Positions 7,659 through 14,564 of a stretch of 24,153 nucleotides of DNA are shown in pieces. The notes beneath the pieces were generated by a model. It was not told the origin of the DNA. It searched no databases and saw only the letters and a list, made by a program, of their open reading frames with translations. The DNA lies in contig JBJHDM010000048.1 in the NCBI GenBank assembly GCA_050486545.1, forward strand, positions 1 to 24,153, read 5' to 3'. The stretch comes from DAOMNN01 sp050486545. GTDB taxonomy: Bacteria > Pseudomonadota > Gammaproteobacteria > Burkholderiales > Rhodocyclaceae. Made by a program: the position numbers and the translations under genes. The stretch's first letter is position 1. The number at the start of each line of letters is the position of its first letter.

Positions 7659-8922
7659 CGGCCTGGCTCCCGCCCGACGCAGCAACCGGCACACTCGACA
7701 CCGCCTGGAGCAGGATGTCGAGGTCCAGGAGCATCAACGCGTCGTCCCCCCGCGAAGCCAATCCGGCCACCGGCGCCCGCGCCGGCAGCGGCAATTCGGG
7801 CAACGGCCGGATCTGCGCACCCGACAAGTGGATCAGGTCCTCGACGCTGTCGACAAGCATCGACACCGTGGCCCGCTCCGAGTCGACGATCACCTGCGTA
7901 GTCCACTCAGTGATCTCGGGAATGCCAGAACCGAGATAGCGCCGCAGATCCAGCACCGGGATCCAGCCCCCCTCGTAATCGACCACGCCGGGAATGAAAT
8001 CGGGACACGCATCGATCCGGCTGACCCGACCACAAGCACGCAGCTTGCGGACCCGGCTGGCATCGACCGCATACGCCTGACGTCCGAGAAGGAAACTGAG
8101 ATAGGCCCCTTCGGCGGCACGGAGGGTCGTTTCGGCCTCCTCCACGTCACCCGAGGTGACCGTGTCGGCGCCCGAACCCGACTCCGATGAAGCGAGCAGT
8201 GCGGGCCGCACCGGAGGCGGCTGGACTGCATCGACAGGAGGATCGGTTGCCGAACCGGCCAGCTCGACCCGCAGGGTACCCGGTTCGGCCACACGGTCGA
8301 ATACCCCACGAAGGACCTCGTCCCGTGCGTTGGTCAGGATCGTGACCTGCCATTGCCCGTCCCGGGATCCTTCTTCGGGTCGTCGGGTTTCGAGTACCTG
8401 CCCCAAACCCCCGAGTTCCTCGAGAACGAAATCCATCATCAACTCGCTGCCGACGATCATGCGCGAGATCCTGAACAGGACATCGACGCGTCGCCCCGGC
8501 GCATCGACCGAAGTGGAGATCCCGTTTCGACCACCCTTCGTCCGTAGCCCATCGAGGCGGGCAAGAAGTGGATGCACCGACGTTTCGTCGGGAACATCGC
8601 CCCGCCGGCAAGCGGCAAGTTGTGCGCGGATCGCTGCCAGGCCTTCCGCCGTGGACCGACGAATGCGTGTATCCATGGCGAGATCGCCCGCGCGTACTTC
8701 AGCCAGCAGCGCTTCGAGCGCCCGGGCGAGTTGCGCGATCGGCACGAACCCGAAGGTTTCGCTACCCCCCTTGATCGAGTGAACACATCGATAGAGGGCT
8801 TCGAGATCGACGTGATCGCCATCCGCCGAATCTCCCGCTCCCATCGCCTGGCCGGCACGATCGAGAAACTCTTCGCACTCGTCGAAGAACATCTCATGGA
8901 ACTGTGCCATATCGATCGCCAT
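7651..8922 (-). CDS. CheA-like Hpt/CheW-domain protein lacking the kinase core
   Basis: 423 aa from ATG 8922. The N-terminus MAIDMAQFHEMFFDECEEF is CheA-like. The Hpt domain has His48 in VHSIKGGSETFGF. A P2-like region (about 144-222, DVLFRISRMI to LRVELA) resembles the domain after P1 in many CheA proteins. A proline/serine-rich linker leads to a C-terminal CheW-like domain (about 272-408, with IPGVVDYEGGWIPVLDLRRYLG). No dimerisation or HATPase domain is present, so it cannot autophosphorylate. The start is chosen from the CheA homology and an AGGA site 5 nt upstream; the frame extends 49 codons further without support. It lies between motB and the receptor gene, where enteric operons hold cheA and cheW. 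It could relay phosphate or act as a scaffold. Confidence 0.85.
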   Translation of the reverse strand: MAIDMAQFHEMFFDECEEFLDRAGQAMGAGDSADGDHVDLEALYRCVHSIKGGSETFGFVPIAQLARALEALLAEVRAGDLAMDTRIRRSTAEGLAAIRAQLAACRRGDVPDETSVHPLLARLDGLRTKGGRNGISTSVDAPGRRVDVLFRISRMIVGSELMMDFVLEELGGLGQVLETRRPEEGSRDGQWQVTILTNARDEVLRGVFDRVAEPGTLRVELAGSATDPPVDAVQPPPVRPALLASSESGSGADTVTSGDVEEAETTLRAAEGAYLSFLLGRQAYAVDASRVRKLRACGRVSRIDACPDFIPGVVDYEGGWIPVLDLRRYLGSGIPEITEWTTQVIVDSERATVSMLVDSVEDLIHLSGAQIRPLPELPLPARAPVAGLASRGDDALMLLDLDILLQAVSSVPVAASGGSQADA

Positions 8923-9111
8923 GGCCGTCCTAACGCACCAGCCGGAGACGTCGCCCATCGCATGAACGGCCCGAACACCGGATCGGACTGGACTGCGATA
9001 CGACGGAAACGGAAAACGATGGCAGCACAGGCACTCCCAGAGCATCGGAACGGGCGAACGGACCCGCACCCGGCAAGGAGCCGGGAAAATCCGTTCGGAC
9101 TTACAAGTCGG

Positions 9112-9138
9112 TTAACGTCCGCAACCAGGCCAACTTTA
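9112..9138 (-). promoter_or_regulatory. FliA-like promoter upstream of the Hpt/CheW gene
   Basis: The minus strand reads TAAAGTTG-N11-GACGTTAA. The -35 matches the sigma-28 consensus at 7 of 8, the spacing is exact, and the -10 matches at 6 of 8. It lies in the 270-bp gap after motB, about 190 bp before the start codon. A 6-bp hairpin (CGCGAC/GTCGCG, 9141-9157) sits just upstream, and a second (CCCGGC/GCCGGG, 9069-9085) lies in the leader; neither has a T-tract. Nothing else is visible in this gap. Confidence 0.6.
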
Positions 9139-9192
9139 GACGCGACGCCCGGTCGCGCACCGAACGCAAGGGAGGTGAGGCAGGCCTGAGGT

Positions 9193-10170
9193 TCAACTCG
9201 TACCGGCGGGGAGTGCCTCGATCTCCTCGTGCAGACCGTCCGGGTCGAACGGCTCCATCATGTCGATCTCGGTCACGCTGCCTTCGCTGCCGGATCGAAT
9301 CGCCTCTTCGGTCTTCTTGTTCATGACGATGATGCTGATCCGTCGATTGGCGGGATCCAGGGGATCCTCCTGATTGAACGGAATCGTCTCGGCCAGCCCG
9401 ACGACCCGGGCGACCTTGCCCGGCTCGAGACCTCCGGCGATGAGTTCCCTGCGAGATGCGTTGGCCCGGTTGCTCGACAGCTCCCAGTTCGAGAACCCCC
9501 GCTCGCCCCCCGCAAACGGGGCCGCATCGGTATGACCGGAAAGACTGAGCCGATTGGGCACGTCGTTGAGCGCCTGGCCGATCGAGCGGAGCAGCTCACG
9601 CGTATAGGGTTGCAGTTCCGCGCTGGCGGTGCTGAACATCGGACGGTTGTGCTCGTCGACGAGCTGGATGCGCAAGCCTTCGGACGTGATGTCCATCAGG
9701 ATCTGGTGCTTGAAGTTGCGCAGGACGGGATTCGCCTCGACGATCGCTTCGAGTCGCCCCTTGAGATCCAGCAAACGTCCCCGTTCGAGCAGTTCGGCCT
9801 CGAACTCGAGCGATTCGGGTTGCCGGCCCCGGGCCGCATCCAGGTTGATCGTGCGGCGGCCCTCGAAGTCCCCGCGCCGCACCTGCCCGACCGAGCGGGT
9901 CAGGTCCTCGCCTCCGCCGGTGATCACGCTGGAGCTGTCGCCCGCCCCGCTCCCGCCTTGAAGCGAGACCTTGAGCGGGTTCTGGAAGTGATCTGCGATC
10001 CCCTCCAGATCGCCCTTCGCGGTCGAACCGAGCAGCCACATCAGCAGGAAGAAGGCCATCATCGCCGTCACGAAGTCGGCATAGGCGATCTTCCACGCCC
10101 CGCCGTGGTGGCCGCCGCCACCCTTCTTGATGCGCCGGACGATGATCGGTTGCTGGCTATCGTCGCTCAT
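9193..10170 (-). CDS. motB: Flagellar stator protein MotB
   Basis: 325 aa. MotB anchors the proton-driven stator to peptidoglycan. The N-terminus has the basic region RRIKKGGGGHHGGAWKIAYA and then one membrane helix (about 29-50) with the proton-carrying Asp32 in YADFVTAMMAFFLLMWLLG. A plug/linker region and an OmpA-like peptidoglycan-binding domain follow (about 160-283), including LSGHTDAAPF and NWELSSNRANASRREL. About 40 acidic residues extend past the OmpA domain. It lies 48 bp after motA, in the usual motA-motB order. ATG 10170 is well placed by homology. Confidence 0.97.
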   Translation of the reverse strand: MSDDSQQPIIVRRIKKGGGGHHGGAWKIAYADFVTAMMAFFLLMWLLGSTAKGDLEGIADHFQNPLKVSLQGGSGAGDSSSVITGGGEDLTRSVGQVRRGDFEGRRTINLDAARGRQPESLEFEAELLERGRLLDLKGRLEAIVEANPVLRNFKHQILMDITSEGLRIQLVDEHNRPMFSTASAELQPYTRELLRSIGQALNDVPNRLSLSGHTDAAPFAGGERGFSNWELSSNRANASRRELIAGGLEPGKVARVVGLAETIPFNQEDPLDPANRRISIIVMNKKTEEAIRSGSEGSVTEIDMMEPFDPDGLHEEIEALPAGTS

Positions 10171-10218
10171 GCCTCAGTCCAGAAGTACCGCGCTGCATCG
10201 GATGTCCGTCGCCATCGC

Positions 10219-11073
10219 TCAGCCCTTGCGGCTCTTGATGTCTTCCTCAAGCTCGATGAAGGTGGGGCGGTCGGCTGCGAACAGGACCTTGCGGCCGAAC
10301 TCCACGGCGACCTGCGGTGCGTAGCCGTTCATGCTCGCGAGCAGGGTGGACTTGATGCACTGGAAAATCTTGCCGCTCTGCTCTGCCCGCTGCTCCAGCT
10401 GGCCTGCGAGCGGCTGCACGAACCCATACGAAAGCAGGATCCCGAGAAAGGTCCCCACGAGCGCACCGCCAATCATCTTTCCAAGCACGACCGGCGGCTC
10501 ACCGACCGAGCCCATCACGTTGACGACCCCCATCACCGCCACCACGATCCCGAATGCGGGCAATGCATCCCCGACCTTGGCGACGACATGCGCCGGGACG
10601 TGGGCCTCATGGTGATGCGTCTCGATCTCCACGTCCATCAGCGCCTCGATCTCGAACGCATTGAGATTGCCGCCGACCATCATTCGCAGGTAGTCGGTGA
10701 GGAATTCAACGGCGTGATGATCGGCCAGGACGTCGGGGTATTTCGAGAACACCGGACTCGATTCGGGCTCCTCGATGTCGTTCTCGATCGACATCAGGCC
10801 TTCCTTGCGCACCTTGGCCAGCAACTCGTAGAGCAGTGCCAGCAGATTCATGTACAAGGTCTTGTTGTACGGAGACCCCTTGAAGGCGCCGGGCAGCCCG
10901 CCCAGGGTCGCCTTGATGGCCTTGTTCCCGTTGCCGGCGACAAATCCACCAATCATCAGCCCGATGATCGCGACGTACTCGATCGGAACCCACAGCGCCA
11001 TCAGGCTACCGTGCATCGCGTACGTGCCGATCGATGCAAACAGGACGATTATGTATCCGACGATGACAAGCAA
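10219..11073 (-). CDS. motA: Flagellar stator protein MotA (TTG start)
   Basis: 284 aa, four membrane helices, full length. MotA forms the stator ring around MotB and transmits force to FliG. Conserved features include Arg89 and Glu97 in the cytoplasmic loop (AKVRKEGLMSIENDIEEP), and Pro172 (LPAFGIVVAVMGVV) and Pro221 (SYGFVQPLA) near the channel. The C-terminus NGYAPQVAVEFGRKVLF is a strong family signature. The start codon is TTG at 11073, giving the usual MLVIxGYxxVL N-terminus, with GGGG a few bases upstream; no in-frame ATG or GTG fits. This may limit expression. It follows flhC after a strong terminator and has its own FliA-like promoter. Confidence 0.96.
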   Translation of the reverse strand: MLVIVGYIIVLFASIGTYAMHGSLMALWVPIEYVAIIGLMIGGFVAGNGNKAIKATLGGLPGAFKGSPYNKTLYMNLLALLYELLAKVRKEGLMSIENDIEEPESSPVFSKYPDVLADHHAVEFLTDYLRMMVGGNLNAFEIEALMDVEIETHHHEAHVPAHVVAKVGDALPAFGIVVAVMGVVNVMGSVGEPPVVLGKMIGGALVGTFLGILLSYGFVQPLAGQLEQRAEQSGKIFQCIKSTLLASMNGYAPQVAVEFGRKVLFAADRPTFIELEEDIKSRKG

Positions 11074-11088
11074 GGTGCACCCCGATCA

Positions 11089-11104
11089 TCCTGCACGTGC
11101 AGGA
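11089..11104. repeat. 16-bp perfect palindrome in the motA leader
   Basis: TCCTGCACGTGCAGGA is fully self-complementary with no spacer. It ends 16 nt upstream of the motA start codon and lies downstream of the candidate FliA promoter, so it would be in the 5' leader. It could be a protein-binding site or fold back to influence the ribosome site of this TTG-started gene. Confidence 0.5.
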
Positions 11105-11137
11105 CATAGCCGCAGAAAAATGGAACGCTATTCTAAA

Positions 11138-11164
11138 ATAACGACACGGGTCAAAAAAACTTGA
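11138..11164 (-). promoter_or_regulatory. FliA-like promoter of motAB
   Basis: The minus strand reads TCAAGTTT-N11-GTCGTTAT, matching the sigma-28 consensus at 7 of 8 in the -35 and 5 of 8 in the -10 with exact spacing. It is about 65 bp before the motA start. Its -35 lies inside the inverted repeat at 11148-11167. A TTGACC that could serve sigma-70 overlaps it, but has no good -10 at 17 bp. Confidence 0.45.
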
Positions 11165-11167
11165 CCC
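11148..11167. repeat. 7-bp inverted repeat next to the flhC terminator
   Basis: GGGTCAA and TTGACCC flank a 6-nt loop, directly after the T-tract of the flhC terminator. It may act as a second, weaker hairpin of a tandem terminator. It also overlaps the -35 of the candidate motA promoter. Confidence 0.5.
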
Positions 11168-11193
11168 AAAAAAAGGCCGCCTCGAGGGCGGCC
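11168..11193 (-). terminator. Rho-independent terminator of flhDC
   Basis: On the minus strand a perfect 7-bp stem (GGCCGCC/GGCGGCC) with a 5-nt loop is followed directly by seven T. It begins 22 nt after the flhC stop and separates flhDC from motAB. Confidence 0.93.
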
Positions 11194-11215
11194 CGTTCCA
11201 CGGCTTGCGGCTTGC

Positions 11216-11782
11216 TCACGCCATGCGTGCAACCCGCGTGCTGCGCGTACCCTTGGCGCTGGCCCGCTTCTTCTTTCCCTTGCCCGCACGCGACGGCATG
11301 TTGCACAGGCCGCAGACGTACTCATGCGTCGGGTCGTAGGCATGCGCCACGAACTTCCCGCCGCAGGTCGTGCAGGAAGCGGACTGGAGCAGATCGGCAT
11401 CGTAGAAACGCACCAGCGTCCACGCACGCGTGACGCTCAGCACCGGCTCCATGCGTTCGGCTTCGATCTGGTCGAGATAGAGGTGGTAGGCCTTGATGAT
11501 CGCATCCAGCGCACTCACCCCGGCCCGGCTCTTGAAGTAGCTGTGGTAGGCCATGAACAGCGATGCATGCACGTTCGGCTGCCAGGCCATGAACCAGTCG
11601 GTTGAGAATGGCAGCATGCCCTTGGGCGGCGACATGCCCCGAACTTCCTTGTAGATCTTCAGCAGACGTTCCCGGCTCAGGCGCGTCTCGGCCTCGAGCA
11701 TCTGCATGCGCGCGCCCAGGCTGACCAGTTCGACGGCCCGCTGGATATCGGCCGCTTCCGCGATGACGCTCTTGTTCTTCAT
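11216..11782 (-). CDS. flhC: Flagellar master regulator subunit FlhC
   Basis: 188 aa. FlhC forms the FlhD4C2 complex that activates class II flagellar promoters with sigma-70. The zinc-binding cysteines fall at Cys137, Cys140, Cys157 and Cys160 (CTTC and CGLC), the same positions as in E. coli. Other signatures are SPPKGMLPFSTDWFM and the N-terminal helical region. The C-terminus is a basic tail (KGKKKRASAKGTRSTR). ATG 11782 has a strong AAGGAGTG site 7 nt upstream; the frame continues 27 codons upstream into flhD but is not expected to be used. It lies 25 bp after flhD and ends at a strong terminator. Confidence 0.97.
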   Translation of the reverse strand: MKNKSVIAEAADIQRAVELVSLGARMQMLEAETRLSRERLLKIYKEVRGMSPPKGMLPFSTDWFMAWQPNVHASLFMAYHSYFKSRAGVSALDAIIKAYHLYLDQIEAERMEPVLSVTRAWTLVRFYDADLLQSASCTTCGGKFVAHAYDPTHEYVCGLCNMPSRAGKGKKKRASAKGTRSTRVARMA

Positions 11783-11807
11783 ATGGTCACTCCTTATCCC
11801 GGTTCCC

Positions 11808-12110
11808 CTAGGACTTGTTCGCGGCAATGATCGCTGCATGCAGGCTCGAACTGGCGGGATCACGCCCTTCGCCTGCGAGCAGCCCGGTCAGCAGCACGTC
11901 GTCGAACCGAAAGCTCGGCAACAACATCTGCCCCGTCGCCATTCGCACCAGCTTCGTGCTCGAGAGGCCTTCGATCAGGTCCGCCACCTCGTCGCCGATT
12001 CCCAGCCGGAACATCGCAGTCTCGCGGTCGTCGCGGAGCATCTGCTGAGCCAACATGAGAAAGGCCAGGTTGAGTTCCTGGATCTCTGCCTGAAAGTCAC
12101 GGCGCTTCAT
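11808..12110 (-). CDS. flhD: Flagellar master regulator subunit FlhD
   Basis: 100 aa from ATG 12110, slightly shorter than E. coli FlhD. FlhD partners FlhC to switch on the flagellar cascade. The family core is clear: EIQELNLAFLMLAQQMLRDD, then AMFRLGIGDEVADLI and SFRFDD. The cysteine that can form an intersubunit disulfide in E. coli (Cys65) is not present at the matching place (LLPSFRFD). The start is chosen by homology; a TTG eight codons upstream is also in frame and has no better ribosome site. It is the first gene of flhDC and is the class I input for the motility genes downstream. Confidence 0.95.
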   Translation of the reverse strand: MKRRDFQAEIQELNLAFLMLAQQMLRDDRETAMFRLGIGDEVADLIEGLSSTKLVRMATGQMLLPSFRFDDVLLTGLLAGEGRDPASSSLHAAIIAANKS

Positions 12111-12193
12111 TTTGTGCTCGATATCAGGGAACAACTGGCCCGAACTTAAAGTAGATTCTCAACAATTGCAAACCTTGCTTACAATTCCGTGTC
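12111..12193 (-). promoter_or_regulatory. flhDC upstream region
   Basis: This AT-richer stretch between the HDOD-GGDEF terminator and flhD must contain the flhDC promoter. A perfect TTGACA (12190-12195) overlaps the terminator T-tract but has no good -10 at 16-18 bp. An alternative is TTGTAA (12179-12184) with GAGAAT (12155-12160) at 18 bp. A short GCAA/TTGC dyad lies between. No single promoter can be fixed by eye. Confidence 0.35.
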
Positions 12194-12222
12194 AAAAAAG
12201 CCACAGAAGTGCACATTCTGGC
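12194..12222 (-). terminator. Probable rho-independent terminator of the HDOD-GGDEF gene
   Basis: On the minus strand GCC-AGAA pairs with TTCT-GGC across a 7-nt loop, with a 2-nt bulge on the 3' side, and six T follow at once. It lies about 40 nt after the HDOD-GGDEF stop and before flhD. The stem is short, so strength is moderate. Confidence 0.6.
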
Positions 12223-12262
12223 CTGCCCGGGCCACCCTGGACGCGATTGGACCGGCACCCGA

Positions 12263-14284
12263 TCAACCGGAGGGTCGATCCCCGGGATCCGGCGCTTCGT
12301 CGCCGCGCTGGACCGCTGCCACCGCGTTGCGGCCGCCTTCCTTCGCCAGATACGCCCCCTGGTCGGCAAGCTTCATCAGCGCGTCGACATCCGAGGCCGT
12401 CTTGTCGAGTTCGGCCACGCCGATACTTACCGAAAGCGACAGCGGCGAACCTTCGACGCGCAAGGAGATCCGGGCCACGGCTTCGCACAGCCGCCGTGCG
12501 CATGCGATCGCAGCGTCGAGACCCGAACCGGGACAGATCGCCAGGAACTCGTCACCACCGATCCGGCAGATCACGTCCTGCCCGCGCAGGCAGTTGCGCA
12601 GCGCATCGGCCGCCCTCTGCAGCGCCAGGTCACCCGCATCGTGCCCGAAGGAATCGTTGATTTCCTTGAGCCGATCGAAATCGATGATCATGCACGACAA
12701 CGGCCGACTGCTGCGCATCGCTGAGGCCCATTCCTGCTCCATGCGATCGATCGCGTAGCGGCGATTGCGCAGACCGGTCAAGGTGTCGGTCAGGGCCACT
12801 TCCTGCAACTGGCGATTGGTCACCGCGAGTTCGGCCGCATAGCGCCGAAGCTCCTCACGATCGCGCTCCAGCTCCTGTTGCAGGCGCACGTCACGCAACC
12901 CCGCATGCAGTCTCGCGGCCAGTACACGCGGCCCGGCAGACTTCTCGACGACGTCGTCGACGCCGGCTTCGATCGCCTGCACCATCGGTTCCTCGCCACC
13001 GACGCCGCTCAGCAGCAGGATGTACATCGACTGACCCAGCCGCGTCCGGCGCAAGGCCCGGATCAGGTTCAGCGATTCGTCGCCCGGCGCCTTGCAGCCG
13101 ACGACCATGATCCGGGGCTCCAGTTCGACCGCGCGCTCGAGCCCCGCATCGCAGCGTTCGCTCTCGTGCGCTTCCAGCCCTTCCTCGCGGATCGCGGCGA
13201 CGATCCGGGCACGAACGGCGGGATCCTCATCGACCACCAGGACACGAAGGGCCGAAGTTTCGGCTTCGACCCCATCGCCCGATGGCAGGTCCGCATCCAC
13301 GCCCGACTCCACGGCGAACGCCCTGCGCAAATCCCTGGCAAGGACGCCCATTCCATCCGACGCTTCGAGATCCGATGGAGCCAGCTCGGGAAACGGAACC
13401 TTGGCCGGCATGTCCAGCTTGAGCAACTCGCCCCATTCACCCCAGAGCCGGATCATGCGGCGACAGTCGGCGAACAGGTCGTCGCGATCCAGGCCCATGC
13501 GCTCGGCCTGCGCAAGAAAACGTCGGATCCTGCCCGGTTGTTCCGACTCGCCGGCGATGCAGAGTTCGGCGAAATGGCGTGCGCCCGACAGGCTGTGCAC
13601 AAGGACGTATTCGCGGCCGCCTTCCAGCAGTCCGGCGGGGTCCGGTCGCTCGTACTGCGGAACCAGGCCCGCAAAGATTGCCGGCAAGCCCCAGTCGGAC
13701 AGCATCGCGAAACCCAGTTCGGAGCGCGTCATCGCAAACGCCTCGCGCTCGAGATCGAACACGTCGGCATCGGTCTCGCGCACCTTGTCGAGCACCCGCC
13801 TGTACTCTTCGGGATACAGCGTCGCCAGTGCGAGTTCGCCGACGCGCAGGAGCAAACCGAGACTGAACAGTTCGTCCGGTGCGGCGACCCGAGTACGCTG
13901 CGCAAACATCTGCATGCCCAGCGCCAGGGCGAGCGAGAACGCCCAGAACCCGTTGTAGTCGAATCCCCTGCAGCCGCCGTTACGATAATCGGACAGCAGC
14001 GAGAACCCGAGCGCCATCGAGCGCACGGCCGGAAGCCCCAGCACCATCAGCGCTTCCTGGACCGACACGACCGGCCGGCGGTTGTACGCGATCAAGCCGT
14101 TGGCTGCCTTGATCACCCGACCCACGAAGGCGGGGTCGCCGGAGATCACGCGGGCCAGTTCCGCGATCGACACTTCTTCCTGCTGCGTCAGCCGGATGAT
14201 GGCGAGCGCGACGCCTCGTGGCGACGGCAACTCGCCCGAGGCACGCAGTTGTTCGTACTTGTTCTGGTCTAGCGGTGGGGTCAT
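12263..14284 (-). CDS. HDOD-pseudoreceiver-GGDEF diguanylate cyclase
   Basis: 673 aa from ATG 14284, with GGAAG 5 nt upstream. An HDOD domain (about 12-215, LPSPRGVALAIIRL and VISGDPAFVGRVIKAANG) is followed by a receiver-like domain (about 346-465), a coiled coil (467-497) and a GGDEF domain (about 498-655). The GGDEF motif is intact at 576-580, and an inhibitory RxxD site (RGQD, 567-570) lies five residues before it, so it should make c-di-GMP with product inhibition. The receiver has Asp352 and Asp354 but Gly396 at the phosphoacceptor position, so it is unlikely to be phosphorylated there. It lies just upstream of flhDC on the same strand, separated by a probable terminator, suggesting a role in motility control. 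Confidence 0.93.
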   Translation of the reverse strand: MTPPLDQNKYEQLRASGELPSPRGVALAIIRLTQQEEVSIAELARVISGDPAFVGRVIKAANGLIAYNRRPVVSVQEALMVLGLPAVRSMALGFSLLSDYRNGGCRGFDYNGFWAFSLALALGMQMFAQRTRVAAPDELFSLGLLLRVGELALATLYPEEYRRVLDKVRETDADVFDLEREAFAMTRSELGFAMLSDWGLPAIFAGLVPQYERPDPAGLLEGGREYVLVHSLSGARHFAELCIAGESEQPGRIRRFLAQAERMGLDRDDLFADCRRMIRLWGEWGELLKLDMPAKVPFPELAPSDLEASDGMGVLARDLRRAFAVESGVDADLPSGDGVEAETSALRVLVVDEDPAVRARIVAAIREEGLEAHESERCDAGLERAVELEPRIMVVGCKAPGDESLNLIRALRRTRLGQSMYILLLSGVGGEEPMVQAIEAGVDDVVEKSAGPRVLAARLHAGLRDVRLQQELERDREELRRYAAELAVTNRQLQEVALTDTLTGLRNRRYAIDRMEQEWASAMRSSRPLSCMIIDFDRLKEINDSFGHDAGDLALQRAADALRNCLRGQDVICRIGGDEFLAICPGSGLDAAIACARRLCEAVARISLRVEGSPLSLSVSIGVAELDKTASDVDALMKLADQGAYLAKEGGRNAVAAVQRGDEAPDPGDRPSG

Positions 14285-14370
14285 GCAAGCTTCCGGAAAA
14301 TCGACGGGTGCCGGACAAGGGCAAGAGGTTTCGATGCGCTTCGTCGACGGCGGACGAGAAACCGCCGCGA

Positions 14371-14416
14371 GGATGCATTGATCCCTCATACTTACTTTAA
14401 CCTGTGCAATGCATCC
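14371..14416. repeat. Perfect 10-bp inverted repeat upstream of the HDOD-GGDEF gene
   Basis: GGATGCATTG (14371-14380) and CAATGCATCC (14407-14416) are exact inverted copies with a 26-nt spacer. They lie 87-132 bp upstream of the HDOD-GGDEF start in the 280-bp divergent region. Each arm holds an ATGCAT. There is no T-tract. It looks like an operator pair or a leader hairpin. Confidence 0.65.
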
Positions 14417-14464
14417 ATGATAGTGTGGAAAACGTCAACCTCATGCGCCGGGCTTCGCGCACCG

Positions 14465-14501
14465 GACCGGGTGCGGCACAGCGGGTCGTCCGCACCCGGT
14501 C
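14465..14501. repeat. Perfect 12-bp inverted repeat upstream of the NUDIX gene
   Basis: GACCGGGTGCGG and CCGCACCCGGTC flank a 13-nt loop. No T-tract follows in either direction, so it is not a standard terminator. It ends 17 bp before the extended -10 of the NUDIX gene, about where a -35 or an activator would bind. Confidence 0.65.
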
Positions 14502-14518
14502 GCTCCGCATTGACAGAC

Positions 14519-14527
14519 TGCTAGAAT
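14519..14527 (+). promoter_or_regulatory. Extended -10 promoter of the NUDIX-guanine deaminase pair
   Basis: TGCTAGAAT is an extended -10 (TGn plus TAGAAT), placed so that transcription would start about 30 nt before the NUDIX ATG. A TTGACA lies only 6 bp upstream of TAGAAT, too close to act as its -35. Confidence 0.55.
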
Positions 14528-14564
14528 CGGCCTGTCCATTTTCCGGATCCCGGCCATCACTGCG

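Noticed and set aside
8923..9069. 49-codon upstream extension of the Hpt/CheW frame
   Set aside because: The extension has no domain match and the CheA-like N-terminus MAIDMAQF begins exactly at ATG 8922 with a ribosome site.
14506..14527. TTGACA before the NUDIX gene as a -35
   Set aside because: It is only 6 bp from TAGAAT; no proper -10 lies 17 bp downstream.
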